The notes under the pieces: generated by a model
The model's input: only the letters and a program-made list of their open reading frames with translations
What the model was told of the DNA's origin: nothing
Databases searched by the model: none
Made by a program: the position numbers and the translations under genes
From: Streptomyces sp. Je 1-332
Lineage (GTDB): Bacteria; Actinomycetota; Actinomycetes; Streptomycetales; Streptomycetaceae
DNA length: 64,000 nt
Assembly (NCBI RefSeq): GCF_040730185.1
Contig: NZ_CP160402.1
Location: 1,054,001-1,118,000 of the forward strand
Direction of reading: 5' to 3'
Part shown: one piece after another, positions 35,300 through 44,286 of the stretch
How the letters are laid out: each line of letters opens with the position of its first letter
Numbering within the stretch: the stretch's first letter is position 1

Positions 35300-37666
35300 C
35301 TACTTCCGCATCACCGCCGGTTCATGCCGTCTCAGCAGCCTCGCGACCACGTATCCGAAGACGACGGAGAGGGCCAGCAACATCCCCATGTTGAGCAGCC
35401 AGATCCCCGCGGAGTGACGGAACAGCGGATCGGCGGTCAGCTCCCCCGGCACGATCCTGCCGAGGCCGATCGTGCCCGCCATCGCGCCCAGCGCCCACCG
35501 GGAGGGCACGAGCCACGCCAGCTGCTCCACCCCTGGCACCCCGTGGAGTTTCAGGAGCGCCCCGCAGAACACCACCTGGACGATGGCCAGCAGCACGAGC
35601 AGCGGCATCGTCACTTCCTCCTTGCGCACCAGAGCGGACACGAGGAGCCCCAGCATCATCGCCGTGAACGCCAGCATCGCCACCGCCACCGTGATCTCGA
35701 CCAGGGGCGGCAGCAGCACTCCCTTGCCACCCGGCGCGTTCAGGTCCACGCCGAGCAGCGCCACCAGGGTCAGCACGACGGCCTGCAGGATGGTGATCGT
35801 TCCCAGGACGACGACCTTGGACATCAGGTACGCCGATCTGGAGAGTCCGACGGCCCGCTCGCGGCGGTAGATGACACGCTCCTTGACCAGTTCCCGCACG
35901 GCGTTGGCCGCGCCGGTCAGGACACCGCCCACGCAGAGGATCAACAGCGCGTTCATCGCCGTCTCCTGCGTCAGCTTGCTCCCGGACAGCGCACGCGCCA
36001 TCGCGCCCATCACGAACGGCAGCGCGATCATGATGGCCAGGAACGTCCGGTCGGCGGCGAGCGCGGCCGCGTACCGCCGCACCAGCGTCCACAGTTGAGA
36101 CCCCCAGCTCTGCGCCTTGGGCGGTGGCTCGAAGGCCGCGACCGGGCCCCCGCCCCCCTGCGGCAGCGGCGGCTGCGCCGAGGAGTTGACGATGTACTGC
36201 TGGTGGAAGGGCGAACGCCGGTACTCCCCGGCCCAGTCCCGGTCGCGGTCACCCTCGAAGGCCTCGAACGCCTCGGGCCACTCCTCGAAGCCGAAGAACG
36301 GGAGCGCGTCCTGGGGAGGCCCGTAGTAGGCGATCCTGCCGCCCGCGGCGAGCACGAGGAGCCGGTCGCAACCGTCGAGGCTCAGGACGCTGTGCGTGAC
36401 GACGATGACCGTACGGCCGTCGTCGGCCAGACCGCGCAGCATGTGCATCACGGAGCGGTCCATACCGGGGTCGAGCCCGGACGTCGGCTCGTCGAGGAAG
36501 AGCAGGGACGGCTTGGTGAGGAGTTCGAGTGCGACGCTCACCCGCTTGCGCTGACCGCCGGAGAGGCTGTGGATGGGCTGGTCGACGCGCTGCTCGAGGC
36601 CGAGTTCGCGAATGACCTCGTCGACCCTGGCCCGGCGTTCCGCCTTCTCGGTGTCCTGGGGGAAGCGCAGTTCGGCGGCGTATCCGAGGGCGCGGCGCAC
36701 GGTGAGCTGCGCGTGCAGGATGTCGTCCTGCGGCACGAGGCCGATGCGCTGCCGCAGCTCGGCGTAGTCGCGGTAGAGGTCGCGGCCGTCGTACAGGACC
36801 GTGCCGTCGTCGGCGGGACGCAGGCCGGTGAGGGCGTTCAGGAGCGTGGACTTGCCCGCGCCGCTGGGGCCCACCACGGCGAGCAGGCACTTCTCCCCCA
36901 CGGGGAAGGTGATCTTGTCGAGGAGCGTCTTGCGGCCCCGGTCGACGGCCACCGTCAGTTCCTGGACGTCGAGCGAGACCTCGCCGGTGTCGACGTACTC
37001 CTGGAGTTCGTCGCCGACGAGGCAGTACGCGCGGTGGCCGACGCCGACGATGTCCCCGGGTGCGACCGGGGCGCGACCGACCGGCTGGCCGTTGAGGTAG
37101 GTGCCGTTGTGGCTGCCGAGGTCGACGATCTCGTACGTGCCGTCCGCGAGAACCCGCAGCTCCGCGTGGCGGCGCGAGACGACCAGATCGTCGATGACCA
37201 GGTCGTTGTCGGCGGCGCGTCCGATGCGGACCGTACGGGCGGGCAGCGGGCGCACGGTCGTCGGCTGCCGGAAGGTACCGGTGGCCGACGGGGTGCGAAC
37301 GGCTGAGGGACGCTCGGGAGCGGCCGGCGCCGCGGGCGAGGGCGGCTCATGGCCGACGAGCACCGCGCGGGGGCCGTCCGTGACGTTCCCGAAGCGCAGG
37401 ACACTGCCCGGTCCGACGCCCCACTCCTGGACGCGCTGCCCGTCGGCGTACGTGCCGTTGGTGCTGTGCTCGTCCTCGATCGTCCAGTGGTCGAGCTCGA
37501 CGTGCAGGACTGCGTGGTGCCAGGAGACCCGGGCATCGTCGATGACGATGTCGCTCAACGGATCGCGCCCGACGTGATAGTCCCGGCTCGGACTCATCAC
37601 CGTGGAGCCGGTATCGGTCTCTATGACGAGTTCGGGCGCAGTCGGCGCCACAGGCCGCTCTCCCAT
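35300..37666 (-). CDS. Double-FHA ABC transporter (Rv1747-like)
   Basis: 788 residues. FHA1 (about 25-95, HVGRDPLSDIVIDD, SWHHA, STNGTYADG) and FHA2 (about 145-210, RIGRAADNDLVIDD, SRRHA, GSHNGTYLNG) keep the Arg, Ser-x-x-His and Asn residues that bind phosphothreonine. The nucleotide-binding domain follows (VVGPSGAGKST, LSGGQRKRVSVALEL, LLFLDEPTSGLDP), then six membrane helices of the ABC2 type. Rv1747 is an exporter linked to cell envelope glycolipids and is regulated by PknF through FHA binding; the same is inferred here. First gene of a three-gene operon with the linker protein and kinase. Confidence 0.93.
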   Translation of the reverse strand: MGERPVAPTAPELVIETDTGSTVMSPSRDYHVGRDPLSDIVIDDARVSWHHAVLHVELDHWTIEDEHSTNGTYADGQRVQEWGVGPGSVLRFGNVTDGPRAVLVGHEPPSPAAPAAPERPSAVRTPSATGTFRQPTTVRPLPARTVRIGRAADNDLVIDDLVVSRRHAELRVLADGTYEIVDLGSHNGTYLNGQPVGRAPVAPGDIVGVGHRAYCLVGDELQEYVDTGEVSLDVQELTVAVDRGRKTLLDKITFPVGEKCLLAVVGPSGAGKSTLLNALTGLRPADDGTVLYDGRDLYRDYAELRQRIGLVPQDDILHAQLTVRRALGYAAELRFPQDTEKAERRARVDEVIRELGLEQRVDQPIHSLSGGQRKRVSVALELLTKPSLLFLDEPTSGLDPGMDRSVMHMLRGLADDGRTVIVVTHSVLSLDGCDRLLVLAAGGRIAYYGPPQDALPFFGFEEWPEAFEAFEGDRDRDWAGEYRRSPFHQQYIVNSSAQPPLPQGGGGPVAAFEPPPKAQSWGSQLWTLVRRYAAALAADRTFLAIMIALPFVMGAMARALSGSKLTQETAMNALLILCVGGVLTGAANAVRELVKERVIYRRERAVGLSRSAYLMSKVVVLGTITILQAVVLTLVALLGVDLNAPGGKGVLLPPLVEITVAVAMLAFTAMMLGLLVSALVRKEEVTMPLLVLLAIVQVVFCGALLKLHGVPGVEQLAWLVPSRWALGAMAGTIGLGRIVPGELTADPLFRHSAGIWLLNMGMLLALSVVFGYVVARLLRRHEPAVMRK

Positions 37667-37749
37667 GCCCGAATTCTACCCATTCGCACGCATCCACGCC
37701 TGGGCTCGGGCACCCGCCCGGCGTCAGGCGCCTCCGCACCCGCCCGGCG

Positions 37750-38376
37750 TCAGGCGTCCCCGTACGCCTCTCCCCCGAGCTCGAACACGGCGCTGCCGGC
37801 GGTCGCGTCCGCCAGCCAGGCCGTGAAGGCCTCGACGTCGGCGTCGGGCAGCCCGATCTCGATGGTCACCGCGTCGCCGTAGCGCACGTCACGCACTTCG
37901 CGCCCCGCCGACCGCAGATCGTTCTGGATCTTGCCCGCGCGCTGGTGGTCGACCGTGACGGTGGCCAGTCTGAAGCGCCTGCGGGTCAGCGTCCCGACCG
38001 CGTCGAGCGCCACGCCGACCGCTCCTCCGTAGGCCCTGATCAGACCGCCCGCGCCGAGCTTCACCCCGCCGTAGTAGCGGGTCACGACGGCGACGACGTA
38101 CCGCATGTCGCGGCGCAGCAGCATCTGGAGCATCGGCACACCGGCGGTGCCACCGGGCTCACCGTCGTCGCTCGCCTTCTGCACCCCGGCGTCGGCCCCG
38201 ATGACGTACGCGAAGCAGTTGTGCGAAGCGGACGGGTGCTCCTTGCGGATGCGCGCGACGAAGTCCTGCGCCTCCTCCTCCGTGGCGGCGGGCGCGAGGG
38301 CGCACAGGAAGCGCGAGCGGTTGATCTCGGTCTCGTGCACGGCCTCGCGGGCCACTGTGCGGTACTCGTCGTGCAT
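37750..38376 (-). CDS. YigZ/IMPACT family protein
   Basis: 208 residues. The Impact domain carries ASHNCFAYVIGADAGVQKAS, DDGEPGGTAGVPML and TRYYGGVKLGAGGL, all typical. The C-terminal half has the ferredoxin-like DUF1949 fold. Probably a translation or ribosome-linked factor, as in the eukaryotic IMPACT proteins; function in bacteria is not settled. ATG at 38376 is preceded by GGCGGG; the 41 codons upstream do not resemble the family. Divergent from the phosphopantetheinyl transferase. Confidence 0.92.
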   Translation of the reverse strand: MHDEYRTVAREAVHETEINRSRFLCALAPAATEEEAQDFVARIRKEHPSASHNCFAYVIGADAGVQKASDDGEPGGTAGVPMLQMLLRRDMRYVVAVVTRYYGGVKLGAGGLIRAYGGAVGVALDAVGTLTRRRFRLATVTVDHQRAGKIQNDLRSAGREVRDVRYGDAVTIEIGLPDADVEAFTAWLADATAGSAVFELGGEAYGDA

Positions 38377-38414
38377 CCCGCCAGGGTAGGCCCCCGCCCG
38401 GGGCGCAACCCCGG

Positions 38415-38420
38415 TACGGT
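38415..38420 (+). promoter_or_regulatory. -10-like element before the PPTase gene
   Basis: TACGGT followed by eight bases and the GTG at 38429, without a ribosome binding site, suggests a leaderless or nearly leaderless transcript. No -35 is evident. Confidence 0.35.
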
Positions 38421-38428
38421 GACCCGTT

Positions 38429-39157
38429 GTGACGTCACCCTCGAATCGCGTACGCCAAGTCCCCTGGCCCAGCGCCACGTTGGGGCCGCTGCTCGCCACG
38501 GCGCCCGTGACCGTGGTGGAGACCCGCGAGGACCCGGCCGATCCCTACCTCTTTCCCGAGGAGGCGGCGGCCGTGGCGAGGGCCGTGGACAAGCGGCGCC
38601 GCGAGTTCGCCACGGTCCGGCAGTGCGCCCGCACCGCGCTGGCCGAGCTCGGCGTGCCGCCCGTGCCGATCCTGCCGGGGCCCAAGGGCGCGCCGCGCTG
38701 GCCCGAAGGCATCGTCGGCAGCATGACGCACTGCGCCGGATACCGCGCCGCCGTCGTGGCCCGCGCGTCGGCGGTCGCCTCCGTCGGCGTCGACGCGGAG
38801 CCTGCGACTCCGCTCTTCGACCCCGATGTCCTGAAGCTGGCCTCGGACGAGACGGAACGCGCGGCCCTCGCCGAGCTCGGCATCCGGCATCCGGACGTTC
38901 CGTGGGACCGGCTGCTCTTCAGCGCCAAGGAGTCGGTCTACAAGACGTGGTTCCCGCTCACGGGGCGCTGGCTCGGCTTCGAGGAGGCGCGGGTGGAGCT
39001 GCGCCCGGACGGCGGCTTCACCGCACAGCTCCTCGTCCCCGGGCCGACGGTGGCGGGGCGCGAGCTGACGAGCTTCCGGGGCAGCTGGCTGATCCGCGAC
39101 GGCATCGCGGTCACCGCCATCGTCCTGCCCCTCACTCCTGTTCCACCCGGTAGGTAG
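38429..39157 (+). CDS. 4'-phosphopantetheinyl transferase (Sfp/EntD type)
   Basis: 242 residues. GVDAEP (Mg-binding Asp and Glu) and FSAKESVYKTWFPL are the two diagnostic motifs. Sfp-type enzymes move phosphopantetheine from CoA to carrier proteins of polyketide and peptide synthases; this one has the compact layout of EntD/NpgA-like actinobacterial forms. No carrier protein gene is nearby, so it is a stand-alone activator. Start is GTG at 38429. The last 26 bases overlap the convergent amidohydrolase gene. Confidence 0.93.
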   Translation: MTSPSNRVRQVPWPSATLGPLLATAPVTVVETREDPADPYLFPEEAAAVARAVDKRRREFATVRQCARTALAELGVPPVPILPGPKGAPRWPEGIVGSMTHCAGYRAAVVARASAVASVGVDAEPATPLFDPDVLKLASDETERAALAELGIRHPDVPWDRLLFSAKESVYKTWFPLTGRWLGFEEARVELRPDGGFTAQLLVPGPTVAGRELTSFRGSWLIRDGIAVTAIVLPLTPVPPGR

Positions 39158-40781
39158 GGACCCCGCCCAGCCACGTGCCGAGCACCCGTACGTGGCGGAT
39201 GGCCATCGGGTCCACGGCGCGCGGATCGGCGGCGAGCCGAACCAGGTCCGCGGGCGCGCCGGGAGTGAGCACGAGGCGGTCGTCCGCGCCCGCCTGGTGG
39301 GCGACACCGCTGGTGGCGGCGGCGAGCGCCTGTTCCACGGTGAGGCGTTGGTGCGGGGTCCAGGCGTCCTTGGGCGCTCCGTCGAACGTGCGCCTGGTGA
39401 CGGCGACTTGGATGCCCTCAAGTGGCTCGTACGAGCTGACGGGCCAGTCGCTGCCGAAGGAGATGCGCGCCCCGTCACGCGCCAACTCCCCCATCGGGTA
39501 CTGCCGGTCGGAACGTTCGGCCCCGATCCGCGGCATGGAGAGATCGGTCTGGAGCGGGTCGGGCTGCGCCCACAGGGGCTCGAAGTTGGCGATGACGCCG
39601 AGTGCGGCGAAGCGCGGCAGGTCGGCCGGGTCGACGAGCTGGACGTGGGTGATCACCGGCCGCCGGTCCCAGGCCGGGTTGGCGCGGACCGCCGCCTCCA
39701 CGGCGTCGAGCGCCGCCCGTACGCCCGCGTCGCCGATGGCGTGGATGTGCGTCCGGAAGCCGTCGGCGTCGAAGGCGCACACCGCTTCGGCGAGCGCGCC
39801 CGGCTCCCACACGGGCATCCCGCAGCTGTGCGGCGCGTCCAGGTAGGGGTCGAGCAGGGCCGCCGTACCGCCCTCGATCACGCCGTCACTGAAGTACTTC
39901 ACCGTGCGCGCGGACAGCAGCGGACCTCCCTCGGCGGCCACGCGCGCCCGTGCCGCGTCGAACTGCTTGCGCTGCTCGCGCCAGCGGTCGGGATCGGCGC
40001 GCTGGGCCAGGTCGACGCGGACGCTCAGCGCGTCGTGCCGGGCCGCCGCGAGATAGGCGTCGACCATCTCCGGCTCGACCCAGGCGTCCTGCACCCAGGT
40101 GATGCCCGCTCGCGCGTACGCCAGGCTCGCGCGGCGCACCGCTTCGACCAGTTCGGCCTCCTCGCGCGCCGGCACCTGGTCGAGCACCAGGTCGCAGGCG
40201 TGCCACTCGCGCAGGGTGCCCATGGGCGTGCCGTCGGGGCGCCGGACGATCCAGCCGAGGCGCGGGTCGGGCGTCGAGTCCCGCACGCCGGCCCGGCGCA
40301 GCGCCTCCGAGTTGCACCACACCGTGTGGTAGTCGTACGCCCGCAGCACGACGGGCCGTTCGGTGACGGCGGCGTCCAGCCACCGGGCGTCGAACTCGCC
40401 GTCGGGCGCGAGCGCGGGGTCGTAGGACGCGCCGACGATCCACTCCGTGTCCGGGTGCGCGTCGGCCCACCGGCCGACCTCCGCGACGATCGCGTCGACC
40501 GAGGTGAGGTCCTTGATCTGCGGGCCGAAGCTCTCCCGACCGCCGAAGAGGGGATGGGCGTGCCCGTCGCCGAAGGCGGACAGGAGCAGCCCGTCGCCCA
40601 ACTCGACGACCTCGTCCGCCACTTCGGCGAGCTCGCGGGCCTCTTCTCCGAGCGCGATGACACGTCCGTCGCGCACGGCGAGTGCCGTGGTGTCCGGGCG
40701 CCCGTCGCTTCCGGTGCGCACGCGCCCCAGGAAGACCCGCGTCGCGGTCTCGTCCGCCATGTTGTCCCGCTCCTGCTTCAT
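39132..40781 (-). CDS. Amidohydrolase, YtcJ-like
   Basis: 549 residues of the metal-dependent amidohydrolase family: GDGHAHPLFGG (metal His pair), VKYFSDGVIEGGTA (Lys region), HIHAIGDAGVRAAL, ITHVQLVDP and SFGSDWPVSSYEPLEG (metal Asp). YtcJ-type enzymes cleave amide or formamide-like small molecules; the substrate is unknown. ATG at 40781 overlaps the permease stop as ATGA; ATG at 40760 also has a good ribosome site (AGGAG). It is coupled to an amino acid permease, so uptake followed by hydrolysis of an amino-acid-like compound is likely. Confidence 0.9.
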   Translation of the reverse strand: MKQERDNMADETATRVFLGRVRTGSDGRPDTTALAVRDGRVIALGEEARELAEVADEVVELGDGLLLSAFGDGHAHPLFGGRESFGPQIKDLTSVDAIVAEVGRWADAHPDTEWIVGASYDPALAPDGEFDARWLDAAVTERPVVLRAYDYHTVWCNSEALRRAGVRDSTPDPRLGWIVRRPDGTPMGTLREWHACDLVLDQVPAREEAELVEAVRRASLAYARAGITWVQDAWVEPEMVDAYLAAARHDALSVRVDLAQRADPDRWREQRKQFDAARARVAAEGGPLLSARTVKYFSDGVIEGGTAALLDPYLDAPHSCGMPVWEPGALAEAVCAFDADGFRTHIHAIGDAGVRAALDAVEAAVRANPAWDRRPVITHVQLVDPADLPRFAALGVIANFEPLWAQPDPLQTDLSMPRIGAERSDRQYPMGELARDGARISFGSDWPVSSYEPLEGIQVAVTRRTFDGAPKDAWTPHQRLTVEQALAAATSGVAHQAGADDRLVLTPGAPADLVRLAADPRAVDPMAIRHVRVLGTWLGGVPTYRVEQE

Positions 40782-42226
40782 ACGTTCTCCGCGTCCACTG
40801 TCGTCAGCCGTTCGTACGCCCTCGGTTCTCGCCGCCGGATCCGCAGGGCCAGTGCCGCTCCCGCCACGAACAGCACGGGCAGCGGCGCGATGAGCGCGGC
40901 GTTGACGCCGCCCGAAGCTCCCGTCAGGAGATCGAGGTTGGCGCACACCAGGACGATCAGCACCGCGAGGCCCGCGCAGGCCGTCAGCGGGGCCGCGACC
41001 ACGCGCCAGGCGGGCATGCCCCTGCGGTCGCGCCGGAAGAAGCCGTACACCGCGAGCGCGGCGAGCGCCTGCATCAGCATCACGCCGAGGATGCCGGAGC
41101 CGTTGCTCCACAGGAAGGTGACGGTGTAAGGATCGGCGCCGCTGACGAGGGTCACGGCGACCACGGCCAGCGCGATGGCGGACTGCGCCATGACCGCCGT
41201 GGCGGGTGCCCGCGTCTTCGGGGACACGGTGCCGAGGCGGCGCGGCAACAGCCCCTCGCGGCCCAGGGCGTAGAAGTAGCGGGCGGCGCCGTTGTGGAAG
41301 GCGAGGGTCGCGGCGAACGCGCTGGTGATGATCAGGACGTGCATGGAGTCGGCGACCCAGGCGCCGGCGAACCGCTCGGTCGCGGTGAAGACCATGTCGG
41401 CGCCTCCCTCCCCCTGGGCGACGGCCTGGGCGCGGCCGGATCCGTACGCGTTGATGATCATCCACACCGTGAAGGTGTAGAAGAGCGCGAGGAACGCGAC
41501 GGCGATGTAGGTGGCGCGCGGCACGCTGCGCTCCGGCTCCCGTGCCTCCTCCGCGTAGATGGCCGTCGCCTCGAACCCGACGAAGGCTCCGACGGCGAGC
41601 ACGAACATGCCGCCCACCCCGTCCTCTCCCAGGTGGTGCGGCGAGAGCGTGCCGAGGTCGAGGCCCTGCGGTCCGCCCCCGTGCGCGATCAACCCGGCCT
41701 CGAAGACCAGGAGTACGAGGACTTCGAGGACGAGGGCGACGCCGAGGACCTTGGCGCTGAGCGTGACCTTCAGATAGCCGAGCACACCGATCGCGACGAG
41801 CCCGGCGAGGGACCAGATCCACCAGGCCACGCGGGCCCCGGTCAGATCCTCGAACCCGGACTCGGTGAACCATCCGAAGGCGACCAGGAGTCCGACCTCG
41901 ATGGCGTTGTACGAGAAGAGCGCGACGTACGCGGCTCCGGCTCCCGCCGGGCGGCCGAGCCCGCGGCCGATGTAGGCGTAGAAGGCCCCCGCGTTGCGGA
42001 CGAAGCGGCTCATCGCGGTGAATCCCGCCGCGAAGACGATGAGCAGCAGCCCCGAGGTCAGGTAGCCGAGGGGCGCCGCCCGGCCCGCCATGCCGATCGC
42101 GAGCGGGGCCACCGCGGCCATCACGGTCAGCGGCGCGGCGGCGGCCACGACGAAGAAGACGAGGCCGCCGGTGCCGACGGCGCCGCCGCTCAGGCCCTTG
42201 GCGGCGCGGGGGGTGGGTGCGGTCAC
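40778..42226 (-). CDS. APC family amino acid permease
   Basis: 482 residues with about 12 membrane helices. The first helix region VVAAAAPLTVMAAVAPLAIG and GFEATAIYAEEAREPERSVPRATY (helix 6-7 loop) are typical of amino acid/polyamine antiporters. Start GTG at 42226 with GGAG eight bases before. First gene of a two-gene operon with the amidohydrolase. Divergent from a TetR gene; a CTAAAG-C-CTTTAG palindrome sits between them. Confidence 0.9.
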   Translation of the reverse strand: MTAPTPRAAKGLSGGAVGTGGLVFFVVAAAAPLTVMAAVAPLAIGMAGRAAPLGYLTSGLLLIVFAAGFTAMSRFVRNAGAFYAYIGRGLGRPAGAGAAYVALFSYNAIEVGLLVAFGWFTESGFEDLTGARVAWWIWSLAGLVAIGVLGYLKVTLSAKVLGVALVLEVLVLLVFEAGLIAHGGGPQGLDLGTLSPHHLGEDGVGGMFVLAVGAFVGFEATAIYAEEAREPERSVPRATYIAVAFLALFYTFTVWMIINAYGSGRAQAVAQGEGGADMVFTATERFAGAWVADSMHVLIITSAFAATLAFHNGAARYFYALGREGLLPRRLGTVSPKTRAPATAVMAQSAIALAVVAVTLVSGADPYTVTFLWSNGSGILGVMLMQALAALAVYGFFRRDRRGMPAWRVVAAPLTACAGLAVLIVLVCANLDLLTGASGGVNAALIAPLPVLFVAGAALALRIRRREPRAYERLTTVDAENV

Positions 42227-42244
42227 GCGGGCACTCCAAGCAAG

Positions 42245-42257
42245 CTAAAGCCTTTAG
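42245..42257. promoter_or_regulatory. TetR operator candidate
   Basis: CTAAAG-C-CTTTAG is a perfect 13-base palindrome, AT-rich against its surroundings. It lies 19 bases upstream of the permease start and about 75 upstream of the TetR start. Likely bound by the divergent TetR protein to control both. Confidence 0.6.
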
Positions 42258-42332
42258 TCCGGGCTGGGCAGGACCGTACTCTGCACCCGGGTGGCTGTGA
42301 AGGCCCCATCCGGAGACGGGAGTTGCCAGGCC

Positions 42333-42977
42333 ATGGGCAGAGGGAGACCGCGCATACCGCTGCTCAGCGCGGATCTGATAGCGCGAGAGGCCCTCGCGAT
42401 GATCGACGCCGAGGGGCCCGCCGCGTTCAGCCTGCCCCGCCTTGCCGCGCGGCTCGGGGTGAAGACCGCCTCGCTCTACAACCATCTGGACGGCCGCGCC
42501 GAGGTCATCGAGGGCGTACGGCGTCTGATCGTCGAGGAGATGGACGTCTCCGCCTTCGACACGCAGCCGTGGCCCGAAGCCCTTGCCGCGTGGGCCCGTT
42601 CGTACCGCGACGCCTTCGCCAGGCATCCGCACTCCATCGACCTGCTGGCCACCACGACCATCAGCTCTCCGGCCACGCTCGCCATGTACGAGACGGTGGT
42701 GTCGGCGCTGGCCCGTGGCGGCTGGCCGCGGGAGCGGCTCGTCGCGGCGCTGACCAGCGTCGAGTCCTTCCTCCTCGGCTCGGCGCTCGACCTCGTGGCG
42801 CCGCCGCTGATGATCGACCCGGCGGGGCACGCGCCGCGGGTGCCTGTCCTGGCGGCGGCCCTGGAGAGTGCCGTCGGCGGCGACAAGGCGGGGCGCGCCG
42901 AGGATGCCTTCACCTCGGGGCTCGACGCGCTGGTCCGCGGCCTCGTGGCCCAACTCGCGGAGTTCGGCGGGGAGTAG
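42333..42977 (+). CDS. TetR family regulator
   Basis: 214 residues. The helix-turn-helix reads FSLPRLAARLGVKTASLYNHLDGRAEVIEGV (about residues 30-60), with a TetR_C-type ligand domain after it. ATG at 42333 is preceded by GGGAG; an upstream frame to 42291 has no family similarity. It should repress the divergent permease/amidohydrolase operon. Confidence 0.9.
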   Translation: MGRGRPRIPLLSADLIAREALAMIDAEGPAAFSLPRLAARLGVKTASLYNHLDGRAEVIEGVRRLIVEEMDVSAFDTQPWPEALAAWARSYRDAFARHPHSIDLLATTTISSPATLAMYETVVSALARGGWPRERLVAALTSVESFLLGSALDLVAPPLMIDPAGHAPRVPVLAAALESAVGGDKAGRAEDAFTSGLDALVRGLVAQLAEFGGE

Positions 42978-43142
42978 AACCCGGCGAGAGCTCGCCGCAT
43001 GGGGGTCCGGCTCGACGGTCGCCTCAGCGGCTGCCTCGACGGCTCTCTTGACGACCACTCGGAAAGCGCCACATCGTAACGGGGCGCTGTATAGGAGTGC
43101 TGTATCGGGACACGGCGTTCGGGACGCGGCACTCCAGCTACT

Positions 43143-43158
43143 TCTACAGTGATGTAGA
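43143..43158. promoter_or_regulatory. Inverted repeat in the TerD upstream region
   Basis: TCTACA-GTGA-TGTAGA, perfect six-base arms, in an AT-rich pocket 63 bases before the TerD start. It could be an operator or part of the promoter. No regulator is identified. Confidence 0.4.
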
Positions 43159-43221
43159 TTTTACGGCCCGGCCCTGACCACGGCCGGTACGCACATCACC
43201 TCAGGACTTCAGGAGGACATC

Positions 43222-43797
43222 GTGGGAGTTTCCCTGGCCAAGGGCGGCAACGTCTCGCTCAGCAAGGAGGCCCCGGGCCTCACCGCCGTCCTGGTCGGCC
43301 TGGGCTGGGACGTCCGCACGACCACCGGCACGGACTACGACCTGGACGCCAGCGCACTCCTGTGCGACGACTCGGGCAAGGTCGTCTCCGACCAGCACTT
43401 CATCTTCTACAACCAGCTCAAGAGCCCCGACGGTTCGGTCGAGCACACCGGCGACAACCTCACGGGCGAGGGCGAGGGCGACGACGAGGCCGTGAAGGTG
43501 AACCTGGCACAGGTGCCCGCCGAGATCACGAAGATCGTCTTCCCCGTCTCCATCCACGACGCCGAGAACCGCGGCCAGAGCTTCGGCCAGGTCCGCAACG
43601 CCTTCATCCGCGTGGTCAACCAGGCCGACAACGTGGAGATCGCCCGCTACGACCTCTCCGAGGACGCGTCGACCGAGACCGCCATGGTCTTCGGCGAGCT
43701 CTACCGCCACGGTACGGAGTGGAAATTCCGCGCGGTCGGCCAGGGTTATGCCAGTGGACTGCGCGGCATCGCGTCGGACTTCGGCGTGAACGTCTGA
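43222..43797 (+). CDS. TerD family calcium-binding stress protein
   Basis: 191 residues, the full length of the family. [19 protein letters not shown] opens the domain, and the Asp-rich [12 protein letters not shown] and [13 protein letters not shown] segments carry the calcium ligands. Related proteins confer tellurite resistance or act in stress and development in Streptomyces. Start GTG at 43222, with AGGAGG at 43210-43215. Followed at 52 bases by a CoA-binding protein gene. Confidence 0.94.
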   Translation: MGVSLAKGGNVSLSKEAPGLTAVLVGLGWDVRTTTGTDYDLDASALLCDDSGKVVSDQHFIFYNQLKSPDGSVEHTGDNLTGEGEGDDEAVKVNLAQVPAEITKIVFPVSIHDAENRGQSFGQVRNAFIRVVNQADNVEIARYDLSEDASTETAMVFGELYRHGTEWKFRAVGQGYASGLRGIASDFGVNV

Positions 43798-43849
43798 CGT
43801 ACGCGTCTTCGCGCAGTCATCCGACCAACGGCGGCAGAAGGAGCGGGAC

Positions 43850-44254
43850 GTGTACGGCGATCCGGCAACAGTGCGCAAGATCCTCACGGGGCTCGGAGAC
43901 ACCTGGGCGGTCGTGGGCCTGTCCACGAACCAGGAACGAGCGGCGTACGGGGTCGCCGGCGTCCTGCAGCGATACGGGAAGCGCGTCGTCCCGATCCACC
44001 CGAAGGCCGAGACGGTGCACGGCGAGAAGGGCTACCCGTCCCTCTCCGCCGTGCCCTTCAAGATCGACGTCGTCGATGTCTTCCTCAACAGCGCCCTCGC
44101 GGGACAGGCCGCCGATGAGGCCGTCGCGATCGGGGCGCAGGCGGTCTGGTTCCAGCTGGGCGTCATCGACGAGGCGGCCTACGAGCGGGTCCGGGCCGGG
44201 GGCCTGGAGATGGTGATGGACCGTTGCCCGGCGATCGAACTCCCCATGCTGTAG
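43850..44254 (+). CDS. CoA-binding protein (YccU-like)
   Basis: 134 residues with one Rossmann-like CoA-binding domain: WAVVGLSTNQERAAYGVAG at the nucleotide loop and VDVFLNSALAGQ, AVWFQLGVID further on. Function unknown; probably cytoplasmic and CoA-protecting or sensing. GTG at 43850 has AAGGAG eight bases upstream. Possibly cotranscribed with terD. Confidence 0.88.
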   Translation: MYGDPATVRKILTGLGDTWAVVGLSTNQERAAYGVAGVLQRYGKRVVPIHPKAETVHGEKGYPSLSAVPFKIDVVDVFLNSALAGQAADEAVAIGAQAVWFQLGVIDEAAYERVRAGGLEMVMDRCPAIELPML

Positions 44255-44286
44255 CGATCCGCTGGCGGTGCGGGGACTGCGGAGGG

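Noticed and set aside
33965..37306. Very long open frame on the plus strand opposite the kinase/FHA-transporter operon
   Set aside because: It is Arg/Gly/His-rich, has no domain, and mirrors real genes on the other strand; high GC at third positions produces such shadows.
40682..43051. 789-codon plus-strand open frame over the amidohydrolase and permease
   Set aside because: Low-complexity His/Arg/Gly sequence antisense to clear genes.
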